Below, piece by piece: positions 1 to 13,405 of a stretch of DNA of 64,000 nucleotides. The stretch lies in contig CM034102.1 in NCBI GenBank assembly GCA_019914945.1, positions 5,197,501 to 5,261,500 on the forward strand, written 5' to 3'. The position numbers and the translations under genes are program-made. Source of the DNA: Typha latifolia. Taxonomy: Eukaryota; Streptophyta; Magnoliopsida; Poales; Typhaceae. Below the pieces are notes generated by a model that saw only the letters and a list, made by a program, of their open reading frames with translations, made no database searches and was not told the DNA's origin. The stretch's first letter is position 1, and each line of letters starts with the position of its first letter.

Positions 1-249
1 AGACCTTTTTTTTTTAAAAAAAGTAAGCGCCTCTTAAGTATATCGGTAAATCAATTTCTACATTTGCAGAAAACGATCCCCTCTTATTTTATCGAATTTC
101 TTTCAGTTTTTTTTTAATAAATTGTTAAACGTCATTTTTTTTTCGTGTCAGAAGGGAGGATGCTCTTGCAATAAGGAGAAATTTAAGGTGGTGGTGATAT
201 GAAAGAAAAAGGCTTAAAAATTTTTAAGTAAATAATAGGAAATTCTTAC

Positions 250-721
250 CCGCTCCAGGCGTTGCAGGAGAGCTGTCTTAAACTGCCGAACTCCACGTCC
301 GCTCGAGCTCGGATCCAGCCGATGCGCCTTCTCGAACGCATAGAATCGACCTTTTTTCCCCCAGATTCAGAAATATGCAAGCAAAATATCAGCTCTCTAT
401 CGACATGAAAAAAATATGGAAACAACAAAGAAAAAGGAGACCACTATGATCTCGCTCTTGAACAAATAGACCCATGCGTTGAGAGAGAAGCGACGAGGAC
501 TCACAGAGATATGCGACGCGAGGGCGCTCAGGCTCGATCTCGGCGGCAACGCGAAGGATCGGTGCGATGCTACTGAGTGAAGACGGCACGACCTCGTTGT
601 CGAACACCTCCATCGAGAATGTCGCCATCGCCGCGCTCCTCGATGACCTCCTCGTCAGCCCCTGCGGTCCCGATGGCTCCGGCATTCCCGACAACGTTGA
701 GTTTGATGACGACTCCGCCAT
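250..721 (-). CDS. Callose synthase (1,3-beta-glucan synthase), 5' partial: exons 1 and 2
   Basis: This is the N-terminus of a plasma-membrane callose synthase (GSL/CalS, GT48), which makes 1,3-beta-glucan from UDP-glucose; the gene continues beyond the left edge. Exon 1 is 721-505 (72 codons plus one base) and ends at a GTGAGT donor. Exon 2 is 350-250 (two bases plus 33 codons), preceded by an AG acceptor and followed by GTAAGA. The junction restores a Cys codon and reads [18 protein letters not shown]. The segment [20 protein letters not shown] and the end [14 protein letters not shown] are conserved at the start of the CalS1/3/5/7-type proteins. The start at 721 gives MAESSSN, a normal short Ser-rich leader. 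Only about 105 of roughly 1,900 expected residues are present, so no transmembrane or catalytic part is visible and the subfamily cannot be fixed. Confidence 0.93.
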
Positions 722-2056
722 TTCCTCCTCTCAGTCTCCTGATCTCTCTCACTCCTCTTTCCTAATCCCTCATAAATCGGACAAATCCACAAGAAGCAAG
801 AATAAAGATCGAAACCCTATATACAGCTATCCCCGCTGCCGAGCTCGCTCGCCTGCACAAATCGATCAAAGAAATCGTCAGGAAAATGGTAAGAGAAGAG
901 AAGAGATAGATTACATTGATAGGATTCGAAATATAGGATTTGATGAGACCCTTCGCGAAGGAAAGCGACGAGAAGGCAGAGGGGCGAGGAAGGAGAATAC
1001 TGAGAAGAGAGAGACGAGGAAAAGAGAGGAGCGAAGGAAGGAGAAATAAAACGAGAGAGAGCCAGGGAGGTTGGGGGTGACGAGGCGATTCGGGCAAATC
1101 GTGCGGTAGAGACCGATCGAGACGGTATACATTGGGACAGGTGGCAGTTATCCGGTCGAGATGTAACCGAAGCCGGCGCGTGGACCACTGTCTCGTTAGC
1201 CGTTGCGGATGCACACGAGTGGTGGGGCCGGGTTGGGATTGCGAGCTTCTTGGTGGACCGGTCGAATAAAATAAGGAGCCTTATCCTCTCTCTCCTTTTT
1301 ATTTCCTTTTATAATTAATAAAACACTTTAATAGTTATTTAGTCATCGATAGATTTACTCTCAGAAAGTTTGATTTCCTTGAGGTCTAATGATTTATTAG
1401 TTATTACCTCAGAAAGGAAAACAAGGGTATTTAGTGCACAAACTTTGTTTGAATCTCATTTAAAGGGAATCCAGTTATTAGCTTTTGAAGAGCATTTGAT
1501 AAATTAAAGACCATATGCATTGAGCAAATTAAAACTAGGCAAATTCATCATCAAGTAGATGGGTTTTGTCCAGTTACAGAAATCATATAAAATCCAGCAA
1601 ATTTTGGCATTTTTCATATAAAATCCAGCATATTCAACATCAATGCTAAATTTTAAAATGTTTTTCTGTCAATACAATTCTAGCTTGTGGTGGAAACAAG
1701 ACGGATTTTTGAGAGAAGTATCAGTAAAGTTACAGATTGCGTGACCAAACATTTATGTACTCATTTTAGGTGTAACCTAGTAACAGTGTATTCATTCAGC
1801 CCAAGTCCTAGATATAGCCGATGTATTATGTAGCAAATATGCCTATTAGCACCTTTTAATATCGTAGGAAATAAGGTACTTCAGCTTCAGTTAGGCTATA
1901 CAAAATTTAGTTTTCAAGAGAATCAAACTAACTCTCTCTTTTCAGAAATCTTTGGAAGAATTCGACAGACATTACAAATGGATCAGATTGCCATGACAGC
2001 ATTTCTAAATGGTAGTCAGGAGCATTAGGTAGAGCTAAAAGTAAAATAAATAAGGC
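722..2056. other. Intergenic: callose synthase leader/promoter and DUF1068 3' flank
   Basis: The first ~550 bp upstream of the callose synthase start are purine-rich (GAGA/GAAGG tracts at about 890-1070) and are the likely 5' UTR and promoter of that minus-strand gene. A CT-rich stretch follows at 1285-1310. The rest to 2056 is AT-rich with no supportable coding sequence and probably includes the 3' UTR of the DUF1068 gene. Open frames at 567-1049 and 762-1214 are low-complexity readings of the GA-rich leader. Confidence 0.6.
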
Positions 2057-5000
2057 TCATGAACCTCGCCAGCCAAACTGGCGAGCCCTTCGTTCCCAGA
2101 GTGCAGTTATCTTTTTCTCCTTGATCAAGGCTGCCTCAGCTCGCTCCCTAGCCTCCTCGCAGGTCTCAGTCGCAGCATTGCACTTCTCAGCCTCTTTTTG
2201 GTACTGTGAAGCTAATCTTTTGGCTCCCAAGAGGGTGGTATTAATGTGGTGGGTGTGCTCCTCGGCAATAACCTCTTGTAGCTTCAGTTCCTCTGAAAGA
2301 AGATCCACAAACTGCTTCTCCATCTCTTTGTTGAGCTCAAGATCATGTTTGCCACAATCTGCCATGAAAGATCATGCTTATTGCCACATTCACGAAGCAA
2401 ACAAACCTAACAATTCATGACACAGCGTAAATACAAATTAATAAAACAAATTTGTCCTTTCAAAATTACAGCCTAACATCATCAAAGGTTTTATAAGGGC
2501 TACAAAAGGACAATATTTGTCGAAGGACCAATGACAATATATCAGTAAGCATCTACTCTTCCAATATTTTAATTAATTTCCATTCTGCATGCACATTTAC
2601 TGCTACTTCCGCAATTGCATTTCTTCGGCATCTCAGATGTGAATATCTTATGGTTAGTGGCATGGTGCTAATATGCATTCTTCTTGCATATCAGTTAGCA
2701 TTTAAATAATTAATCTCGAAATGCTTTTCTTGTGAATGTTTACTTTTTTGGCAATGAATAAACTTGATTGCACAGCTACATCACTATAAACATTATTTTT
2801 GAAATAAAAGGTGCAAACTATTGTAAGTGCAAAAACATGCATAAATACATTGAGATAAGTAGGTAACTATTATTGCTTTGATTTTCAAGATAGGTTGTGT
2901 TCAATGTATCAGATCTATATTCTTTGACCTAAATGTGTCCATGCTTCACAAGAATCGAACTTCCAAAAGTATAAGGTGCTTGCTATCAGATGTCCTGCTT
3001 CGTAAGCCCACCAAGGTGCTTGTTACAAGGTGTCTATGCTTCATAGAGCTCTCTTTGACAACAGACATCAATTAAATTATCACAGCAAAGACCCAATGTT
3101 ATGGGAAGAAAGTAAAGCCCCAATGGTAGTTGATAAGTGGATAGCGAAGCTATTTGAATAGAGATTTCATATTCATATATCAGGCAGTCTAGGTAGTACC
3201 GATCTTGTCTATTCAAAGTCGAAAAGGTTACACTTATGGGATCGGTTCTATTGATCTGCATAATGCATTTTGAAGCACTGTTTAAATATCAGAGGTTATT
3301 CAACAAGTCCGAAAGAAAAGCAAGAAAACTTTATTATCCCAGTTTTATTGTTTCGAAATTTCATGCAGCTAAAAGAACCAATTATTAGAACCTGTTACTT
3401 GTTTTTCCACATGTTATAACCTGTCATGAAGTTGCGTCCTCCATCCTTCGCTTACAAATGACTACTGATTTTTGCCACATATACACTAGAAATGAAATGT
3501 TAATAGTTTAAGAAGAGAACATCACTAGATTACAAGAAACAACATATTAACCGTCCCACATATAGCTAAAACAACTTGGTTGGAAAAAAAATTGTCTTTT
3601 GTTCCTTTGAGAGGAAATTTCCAACAAACTGTAGATGCAGTTTCTACTTCTAACTCGTGGAAGATTATACAGAACTAAAAGCCAGAAAATTGGAAGGATA
3701 AAATATATGAAACCATATCAGCTTTCTTTTAACTATGCTACTCTGTTTTATTAATTGATGCGACATGCATTTGTAGCATAGAGAAGCTCAACTGTCAAAT
3801 GCATCCGCAAAATCAGAAACATTACATGGTAAACACAAATACAGAAACATAAATACTCAATGACAAAACTAATAGAAGGATGAATGCAAACCTGTAATTG
3901 AGAGGTTGATCAATCCTACAAAAGAAGATAATGCAAAATTGTCAATAATTATTAAAATGCAATGGAAGCATCATTAGCTACAGAATTGAAGATATCCATT
4001 GTCATTGTCGAATTGACAACCCAAAAAAGAGCAAATAAATTGGCAGTTGTACAAGAAGAATTTTTAGCTATAGAAGTTTGTTATCCAGAGAGCTAGCTGA
4101 GAACATGTTTTATGCAATATATGCCAAGTTTAGAAGTAGAATATAGGTTACAAAATAGAAAAAATGATAGATATGATCTCAGTCACAATAAAACTACTTA
4201 ATTGCCCAGTGCCTTCAGCTTCAGACATTAAATATCCCTAGCACACCACAAACCCTAAGCTTGAGGACGGGTACGAACACAACAAGGCCATAGCCCTACT
4301 TAGACATGATCATCATAGATCTTCTCCAAAACCCTCTTGTAGGTGACAACCCTACTAAACATACAATTGGAAAGTGGATTAAAAGAACAAAAGAGGAACA
4401 AATTCCCATTGTTAACTTACTTGAGTTGAAAAATCATTAAAGAATAAACTAACTAGAAGCCACAGCAAGTCCATTAACTGCATCACACACGATTACTGGA
4501 CTCAAGATCTACAATACACATGATTGTTAAGCTTTACTAAACGCCATTCATGAAATGCCAAAAATAAGATATCTCAAGTATACTCTTCCAATTATCTGTG
4601 TTCATCTGAATCTGCAGCTCTTATAAGAACCTCATGTTGTGATTAGCTTGGTAAAGCAGGAATCAAATGGCTGACCTAACCTAACAGAGTTTTGAGCCAG
4701 CGAGATCCCATTTGAAGCATGGACATGGATACGGGATACAATATGCTAATACAGTAAAGCTTGAAAAATAAGCATATGATGCACTTAGAATACATAGCTT
4801 GTATATGTATATAATTATGTCTACACATATACATTAGTGAACTTATGTACTTGCATTTTCTTAATTGAGAAATTATATATGATTGTTGCACACTTATATG
4901 AGAAGACCTCCAATTTATCCAATAAAAGAACTACCATCCATAATAAAGGTTGGTATATTACATAATATACTACTAATTGAGTTATAAGATAAACAAGCAA

Positions 5001-6253
5001 ATTCAATATATCAACCAGAAGAAATTGACCATTGTAACATGATTTCATGATCATTAAACAAAGAAGAAAAATCGTAGTGAGAAACCTTCTAAATCTAGTA
5101 AGAAATGAAAGAAAATAAGTTCCTTCAATTTGACTTATATTGATAGAAATCTTGAAAGTATCCAAAAAGTATCTAAAAAGTGTCCCAGAAGTATCCACAG
5201 CATTAATCTTATTTTTTAAAAATTGGATACTTTAATGAAGTATCCGATATGGATCCAAAAGTATCCGAGTAGTATCATATCTAATAGTGGTACAGAAAAG
5301 CCTCCTTTTCTCTGGATGTGAACAACAACCTGCATTTTCAGTGGACGCAATAAAAGCGATCGATTCTGTCAGAACCAGATCTCCATACATACAAAGGATT
5401 TCAAGCAATTATTGGGGATTACACCTGACTAACTAGGAATCTAGATGCACGCCCATCTTCAAAATATGATTCCAATTTTTTTCCCTAAAAGCCGCTAAAA
5501 TAGTTGTTGTTCACATGAAGGTGGCCCACATAGTCAACCATCAGCATTTGCTCCTTTTCCGTGCCTTCCTTAAACAAATGCATGAATTGTATTTATGAGA
5601 GTTAAATCTAAAACAAGATAGTCTCTTGAGTTCATACTAAAAGGAGTTTAGGTGAAACATTTGACATTCTAGTAGAGACAACCTATCATAAAAGAAGACA
5701 ATTTTTTAATAGAAGTAATAAGCCGTTTTTATACTATAAGCTCTACCCAAATCATTACTATGCCAACTCCCACATCCATTTGAAGCCAGGCAAAATAGTT
5801 TTACCCTTGTAATTAGTTGTCCATTCCTACCTTCTATAACGATAGACGAATAGCTCCATATCCTCCCGCAAATGTCTAACAACTCCTCATCCGAAAACCA
5901 AGTAACCAACCCTACGGCGCAGATCAAGTTAAGAAATCAAACGAAATGGTTTTCCTAAACCAACTCCCCAACACACAAATATCACGATTTCATCTAGAAA
6001 TATCAGCCAATACCAAAGAAAAAGAAGAGCAAAAGCAAGAGAGGGAGAGATGACCAGGGGCGATGTTGTGGAGGGAGAGGGGAGGAGGGCAGTCGCATAT
6101 GCAAGGGGCGCATGTGGTGGAGCGGCTCCTCCCCGTCCCCGCGAAGCCCTTCTTGTACCTCCAGTAAAGAGCTGGGCCCGAGACGCACAGCGCCGAGGTC
6201 ACCGCCAAGACAACCAAGCAGCATCTCACGCACGCACCCGATCGCCGCGACAT
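2057..6253 (-). CDS. DUF1068 family membrane protein (ELMO/NKS1-like), 3 exons with a 24-nt microexon
   Basis: Predicted 174-aa protein of the plant DUF1068 family. Members studied in Arabidopsis (ELMO, NKS1) are Golgi-associated and support pectin deposition and cell adhesion. Exon 1 is 6253-6055 (66 codons plus G), exon 2 is 3915-3892 (24 nt), exon 3 is 2358-2057 (ends TGA). Joined, the middle reads NIAPG|LINLSIT|DCGKHD, matching the family; without the microexon this motif is lost. Residues 10-30 form one hydrophobic segment (CCLVVLAVTSALCVSGPALY), a signal anchor, followed by a Cys-rich stretch CAPCICDCPPP. The C-terminal ~95 residues are a charged, probably coiled-coil region (KQFVDLLSEELKLQEV, EEARERAEAAL). 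Introns are 2,139 and 1,533 bp. The exon 1 donor is a weak GTCATC. Family assignment is firm; the functional role is by homology only. Confidence 0.9.
5155..5280. repeat. Cluster of AAGTATCC-type short repeats in DUF1068 intron 1
   Basis: About 125 bp contain at least six copies or near copies of the word AGTATCC, mostly on the plus strand, plus one inverted copy (GGATACTT near 5224). The cluster includes the palindromic stretch GTATCCGATATGGATCC. It looks like the remains of a small repetitive element. No function can be read from it. Confidence 0.4.
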
Positions 6254-7402
6254 CTCTGTTCGAGATGGATCCGATCGCACCCGCCGTGGCACTGCGGGGA
6301 AAGACAAAGTGTGAGCTCTGGTCTTGTTCACAGTCGTTAGCAAGAGTTGGAACAGGAAAGTAGACTGCCGCTGGAATTTTGTCGATTTGTTAAGATGAGC
6401 GAAGGTGGGCCCGAGAATTTAAACACGAGTGATCTATTTATTTTTTTGAGAACTCCTCGTAGGAGAGAGTAAAAGTTATTTGCAATTGGGTGTCATTGCT
6501 TTTTTCTTTCTATTACTTACTGTTACTTCCAAAGTAACTACTACTAGCTTCAGCCACGCCCCGTGAGGGCGAGATAACTCCAAAAATCCGTCGTTTCTGC
6601 GCTTTGTACACACATGGGATGCCGATGGTGGAGGCTGGTGACTGGGTCTGGGTGTGAAGTCACTCCACTAAATATCCTCCGCTTCGTTTGGTAGGTAATA
6701 GTAATACAAGGTTTTTGCATATGATCACCTGCATTACTTATATACAGTTCAATCCGGAGTTTAGAGTCCGAGAACTTATTTCTAAAATTAGACCTTTGAT
6801 CTCTTGAGTGTAATAGGCATTGACACCTCAAATTGACTGCCTCCTTTTTCTACGAGTTTCGCAAAAACTGTTTACTTTATCTTCTCCGATTTAGGAAGAA
6901 TATCTTTCTACAAAATATCAATCTTCTAAAATTGAAAACTCTGGACAGCAACCGAAGAACTACAATGCTCCTCCCAGCCCTCGACCTCTCTATTACAATT
7001 AGCTCTCTAAAATTATGTGTATTAAGCTCGTTCCTTTTAGATCTTAATGGAATATCATCATGCGTAATAAAATAGTCTTAACAAACATAAACAGATATAA
7101 CTTTTTCAGAAAAATAGAATCCTCGTATAATAACAGACCTATATATAGGTGTTCATTTTGCAAAATGTATGAATGATACGTAAAATAGGAGGATTTCACA
7201 ATAATAAAGGTAAATATGCTAAAATTCCCCACAGGAGTGGGCAGGTGTACATGAGATAGAACAAATTTACAAATCTGCAAACAAACGTAAAAGCACACAA
7301 AACCCAAAACCTACGATTAAACCTGCTTGTTGTATCAACACTACAGAGAAAAGCCCGACTGCAACATTATCATCCATTTGTCCAAAAAGATACCAAGCAT
7401 AT
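6254..7402. other. Intergenic between DUF1068 promoter and TIL 3' end
   Basis: The first ~150 bp upstream of the DUF1068 start are moderately GC-rich and are probably its 5' UTR and core promoter. The remainder is AT-rich and unstructured up to the lipocalin stop codon. I see no coding signal; the small open frames here have no family resemblance. Confidence 0.5.
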
Positions 7403-10400
7403 TTATTTGCCGAAGAGGGACTTGAACCACCAAATCCCCTTGGTGTCTTTGGGGCCTGCGTCACTCTCCGGTGGAGGGTCAGCCTGCGGTGTCCTGTGGA
7501 GCTTTGTCACATCATAACCTTCTTCTTTTGCTTTCTCCAACAACTTGCTGTACACCTCTTCATCCATGTGGGTTTGCCTGCATAGTATCTATGGATGCAA
7601 CCAAAGAATCATAACACATTAACAAAGTTAGAAGGCTCATCCATAATAAGAACAAAAGGATGAGATTATTGTGCCAGAGGGGATTTAATATTCTTCAAAT
7701 TTTGCCAAATGGATGATTACCAAGAGTTGTTAATTATAAACCATGCGGAGCAGTGAAATTCCCGAAGAATGTTTATCCCATGAGGGTTACTCAATTCTCA
7801 GTACATCCATCAATATGGACAGTGAATTCTGAAAATAAATATATCTACAATCTTAATTTCGTTATATATATCCCAAGCATATAAAACATTATTTATTAAC
7901 AAACTAGCATAATACATTTCTCTTAGCCAGTATTGCATGAGATGGTACTATTATGTAATTCTTGGTCAGCGTTGCAGGAAGAAAGTACTTATGTAACAAG
8001 AGCCTAGAGCATGATGAATTTGAGTTAGTGTATCGGCCAAATATATCATGCACGCAACCTTCAGGGTTTATATTTACTTTTGACAGATAAAAAAAACAGA
8101 TATATAATGCCTTGAACTTCCTGAATCTAGAGACAATAAGAACAACAACCACCGAACCACCCTTTGCATCACCATAATTTTCAAATTTCAGTATTTAAAC
8201 AAGAGATGATGTACGTGGAGACATATAATATGGTTTGCCAAAAAGATTTTTTTGCATCTATCTTTATGATTACTTATAGCAACCCAGAATTTCAATATCA
8301 AGTCACAAAGCTTTGGTTGTCTTATGTATTTCTGAAATTGTTAATCCTTTTTCATGCAATAGTGCACCATTTAAAGTTCTACATCCATCCCCTCAATGGA
8401 GAAGCTTTGCCCTCTTCTCTCATTCTCATGACAAGACGGTGCTTATTGAGGGTTTGTTTTTTCATCTCCTTTTCCCTCTCTCTTGCACCGTGCCGGCTAA
8501 GCAGTCTCAAAGTCGATTTTTCCTTTCTTTTCATTTTAGGGTTGTCTCCCCCATAGATGGGTGTTTCTTCTCTTCTCTTCTTCCCCTTTTTCTTTCTTTT
8601 TCAGTGTTGACGACTGTTCCGACATAGCGTCAAGCTTCTCTCCCCTCCCCCTACGACGCTTCTCGCTTGACCATTTGGTGAGGTGCGGCAATATGAGTGC
8701 TCTCCTTCTCAAGCTACCTCCGTTGACGATATGGCACTCCTCACGGTGAGGCTCGAAGCCATGGTGGAATCGGTGCTTCTGCCCCTGTGCTATCCCTTGT
8801 TTGTCTGTGGCAATAGATTTGGCTGATTCGAGTGGTGCAAGGTTTTATAGTGGTGTTGGGATTTTTGTGGCTACTCCGCTTGTAAGGAGCTTATGCCGTA
8901 GGAAGGGAATGATGAGCTTCCCCCCTCCACTCCGAAGGTTAGACGTTGGAGATGGATTTGGTAGCTGTAAAGTGTCAAGCCATTATCTTTCATTATTTAT
9001 CTCATATTAGTTTTTTGCAAAGTCGATCTTGCTACTCTGCTTCAAAATCCATGATGGTCGCTATGAAGCTCTAGTTCGACAATTGTTGGGTTGGGCATGC
9101 CACCTTACATGAGTGGGACCCACCCACTTACGTAAAAATTAAATAAAAGAAAAAAAGCGCTAGGATTTTATTCTAATAAAAAAAATGAAGAAAGAGTTTT
9201 TGAAAGAAAAGGATATGGGTTTTCTTGGAGAGCATGTGGAATCCATTTCAAGGAAGAAGGAGGTGAAGGTCATGGTCAAATCATTCTCAAGGGAAAAGAA
9301 CCTTGTCAAATCCATCATCTTTGGTGAATTAAAATTGTTCTCATTCTCTTATCAAGCATTAATTCTCTTGTTAGTTGTTTCTTTTTGTTGTGACCCAAGT
9401 AGGTGATTCTTGAAGTTTTTGATCCTCTAGTTTTGCTTAGAGAAAAACTCTATAAGCCCATTATTATTGATGGTGGACTTATGTCTCGTTTTTCCCTCAC
9501 ATTGGAAGGTTTTCCACGTAAATTGACTGTCTTTGATTGTGACTTGTTTGCTTACTTTTGATTGTGGTTAATTCATTCTATTTGCACAAAGATATGAAAG
9601 TTGGTATATTAATTTGGGGCTCTTTTCTAATATGTGCTTGTAATTTATTTAGATTTTGTATGTCCTCTAGGATTGATACTTATTATTTATTGTTGTCCCA
9701 GTAACGATGCTTAAGCTATTAGAGAATGATGATTTTTATATTTTATATTTTATATTTTAAAAGAGTATAAGCTTTTCATTAAGAATTATAATATTAAAAA
9801 AAAAACCTCCACTCACCTATGACATATAATCTCTACTTTCCTAGTTACTCGACAGATTTTCTTTTAAATTTCTGTTTCTTAAACCATCCAATAAGAAAAC
9901 TCGACTAACAGTTCAAGTCACAACCAAAATCTTTATCAAGATTTCTAGTTCTTAGCATTTTGAATTTGTATAGTACTAACTAGGAAGAATACCTATTATT
10001 CCAGATAATAAAAGATTTGGTTCATAGACAAAGTACCGTCTCCACCTATACGGGGACCACTACAGGCAAATCTGGATGCTAACTCATTAAAAGAAACCTT
10101 GTCAAGATCTCTATAGCCAACATGAGAATGCCTAGGCCAGTGACGGATTCCCTTTTTTTCAATGTCCTACCCTCTAATTTAATGAAACCACATCCAATTC
10201 TATAGAGTACCTATCAATTCCACACAGTTAATTCCTCAAACATGCCCCGTGCATCATTAATAACGCCTTACAAACTTAAATAAAAAAATAAAAATAAAAA
10301 CAATTATTTAATTGTCACGTACCCAAAGATACTTTCTTGAAGGCTGCCCAATAAGCGCATAGTGGTAGTCCTCATCGATGTAGAGCACCCAGTAGTCACC

Positions 10401-10697
10401 GACCACGGGAAAGATGGGCAAGAACGGCGGGACGTAGAACTTGACCTTGAGCTTGGCCTCGTCGCTGGCGGGATCGGCTTTGTACGCCGAGCCCTCGATG
10501 TACCCGCGCTTCCCGTCGCTCCACGTCTCATTCAGCACGCTTATCGTGCCGTCCGGTTTGAGCGCGTAGGTGGCGCGCGTGTTGACGCCGTTGCGTGGCT
10601 GGAAGGTGGAGGGGAAAGACGCGATCTCGTACCACCGGCCCATGTAGCGATCCACGTCGAGGCCTTTCACGACGGTCATTTCCTTGTCCTTGGCCAT
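7403..10697 (-). CDS. TIL: Temperature-induced lipocalin (TIL), 2 exons
   Basis: Predicted 186-aa plant lipocalin, a plasma-membrane-associated protein lacking a signal peptide that protects membranes from heat, cold and oxidative damage. Exon 1 is 10697-10323 (125 codons, ends TGG before GTACGT). Exon 2 is 7588-7403 (61 codons plus TAA). The 2,734-bp intron is in phase 0. All three lipocalin conserved regions are present: SCR1 around residues 18-28 (YMGRWYEIASFP, the GxW motif), SCR2 around 98-110 (VVGDYWVLYIDED), and SCR3 across the splice junction (YLW|ILCRQTH). The C-terminus EEGYDVTKLHRTPQ and KDTKGIWWFKSLFGK is diagnostic of TIL. Length matches the family (about 185 aa). The intron contains a distinct GC-richer, CT-rich block at about 8,390-9,110 that may be an old insertion. 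Confidence 0.96.
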
Positions 10698-13397
10698 GGC
10701 TACGGGTTAGGAGCTGAGCGTCGGAACGAATTGGGGGTTTGTGTTTTGGTCCTTAGGATGGCGGTAAAGGGAGAGGAGTAGATAAGGTAGTGGTGGAAAA
10801 GGGGGATCGAGGACTGTTGAGCGCCGCGTTACCCGCGTATCATAGCGTGGATGTTTGGGTAAGTTGCGGAAAACTATTGATAGGATTTTCAACTAGTAAG
10901 AATGTAAACTTTGGTGGCTGTCTTGATGTCTTAAAATCGAAAATCTTTACGGCTTATTAGGGTTCAAGATAGAAAAAATTCCATAGGAATTTCAACACTT
11001 TCGGAATTAGAAAAGTGCAACTAAAGAATTCTTTGTTCCCAAAAGTGGGCCAGTCCAATTCTAGAGCAGACCTTAAATGGGGCGTTAAATGTGTCTCAGA
11101 GGTCCTATCCTTATTTAGGGCATGTTAAGCCCAGGTTTTGACACTTTGATAATATCATTTGATTCTTTGACAACATCTTCTCAAAGGTGGAAGAATGCCA
11201 TCCTCTCCCAATCCCAATCGAGGAGAATAATCCTTATTAAAATTTGTGATCAATGATATACCTATCCATGCTCTATCTTGTTCCTGAGTGTCTCTATCTA
11301 CTCTTGACTGCCGTGATCATTAGACCGAAGCTTTCTTTTGAGAAAAAGGGTGATCATAGGAGTCAGCATCTTATTGGGCAGGATCAATGCTACCGGCTGA
11401 TATTGAATGATGGATTGAATATTCGGGATCTACTGCAATCGTGGATTGAGCTTGCAAGTATCGGAGCCGCAAATCTTTTGTTACATTGTGATAAGTTGTG
11501 GGTCAAGTTGATTGATACAGGATAAGTATAGGCCCTACCTATTTAATTCAAATTCAAATTCAAATCTAAAAGTAAGGAAGGGTGTTAAGAATATAGTCAA
11601 TTTGAAAGGAAAAAAAAAAGCTTTTACACGAGCAGAATCAATAATTTTCTCAAAAGAAAAGAAGAGCTATTGGTGGACTGGTGGTGGGGAGTGGAAAGAG
11701 AGTAATAAGAGCAGAGAAATAGGGGAAGCGAGTGTGAGGGATAAAGTAAGGGAGAGAGTGAGATAAGATAAAAGAGGTCTGACCTCAATTTTATTTTCCT
11801 CAAAAAAAGAGGTACCCTATGGAATCTTTTTCCCTTTAAAAATATCATCCGAACACCTTTTTTTAATTTTTTTTTTGTATATGTTAAGAATTTTCCTATG
11901 AGTTCACTAGCCGAAAAAACCAACACATCGGAGGTCAATGTTCATCATTAATTGTGGAGGATGTTAATTATATCTCTAAACCATGAAACCATTTCTTTTT
12001 TATGTTTTTAACTCATGCTTTGATTGAAATATAAGGATAAGATGGCAACCCTATGAAGGAAGTTGATGAAATTGTCTCTTAGGTCACATTAAATCCCTTC
12101 TCCTTTTCAATGGTACTGTCTTCTCTTTGCACTGCAACGAACCCGGTGAACCAGACTGTGATTGCTCTGTTCCTTCCGGGGTAACTTTATTTTCCCAAAG
12201 ACAACTCAGTTTCATCTCTAAAATCTCTCTTGAATATTATGAATGCTAAGGCCAGCATTCAGTGATTGAGTATTGTCCATTTGTGACAGAAAAATTGGGA
12301 TTATATTTAGCATTTGTTTATAATTCCATTATATGTGCATGGTTTGGGCTGAGGATTGGAATAGGTGCTCGATCTATATATATATATATATATGAAGGAG
12401 ATCAAATAATCTCTTTACTTTTACTCACATTACCATTAACTTATAAATTAAGTTTACTCACATTTCCAACACTTTTTGAATCCCTAAAAACACTAAAATA
12501 ACCATTTAGCACGTGAAGTCCCTAATTAAGACTTTGCAATCTCAACATGTATATATAGCCATAAGCAAAAGCAGAGGAATTTTCATAAATAAAAATCATT
12601 ACTCCACAACAGGCAACTCTTTTTTCAGCAAAAGCGACTTACTAGTAGATTGTACAGAAGCTCTATTAACCACTATAAATCAAATCATCAATCACTACAA
12701 ACTCTATACAAAATGAGAATGCATTCAAGAGTCGAGAAAGATTATAGTGTCTCCATGTCCCAAGGACGGATAATTCACTGAACATTTCTCGAAGTATTGG
12801 ACAGTGTGCTGAGAAACGAGCAGCATTATGAATCTAAAATATTCAAAAGAAAGACCCTAAAAAGGACATAAAACTTCAACCTAGCAATCCAATTGCTTTA
12901 AGGTGGTCAGCCATGTCGAGCAAAATCTCAAGCTAATATAAGCTGCTCACAAACAGCTATGGCAATGCACTTTTACACTGCAAAGGGAGTTCCAGATATC
13001 AAATGCCTGAAAGGCGCAAGGGAGCTTTCATCACTGAGGTAGAAGAATAGTCCTAACATGATACATAGATGTAAACAAAGTAGATGGGCAGCATCTTTGT
13101 CAGCTAACATATGATATAATTTAAACATCTATGTATAACAAAATCATTCCATTAATGGATAGACCCAAAAAAGGGCATTGACTCGATACTATCCTACAAG
13201 CACTTCTAAATTACTGAAGATGTTACATGACCAACAAAAGGAGAAAGAATATCAGGATGAAATTTAACTGGACCAGATAATAGAGCATAAGTCATATAGA
13301 AATTTAGCTTATACCAGAAAATCATCATGCTCCATCCTTCAGCTGTAGTTGTTCGATATTTGGTTACATGCAAAACGAACTCCATTTCAGCTGTCAA
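10698..13397. other. Intergenic upstream of TIL, AT-rich
   Basis: The region immediately 5' of the TIL start (to about 10,850) is GC-richer and likely holds its leader and promoter. Beyond it the DNA is AT-rich, with a short (TA)n run near 12,378-12,393. No coding sequence, RNA gene or complete transposon could be supported in it. Confidence 0.5.
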
Positions 13398-13405
13398 CTT
13401 CAGAT

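Noticed and set aside
567..1049. 160-aa plus-strand frame opposite the callose synthase start
   Set aside because: It is antisense to exon 1 and then runs into GA-rich leader, giving Arg/Glu low complexity.
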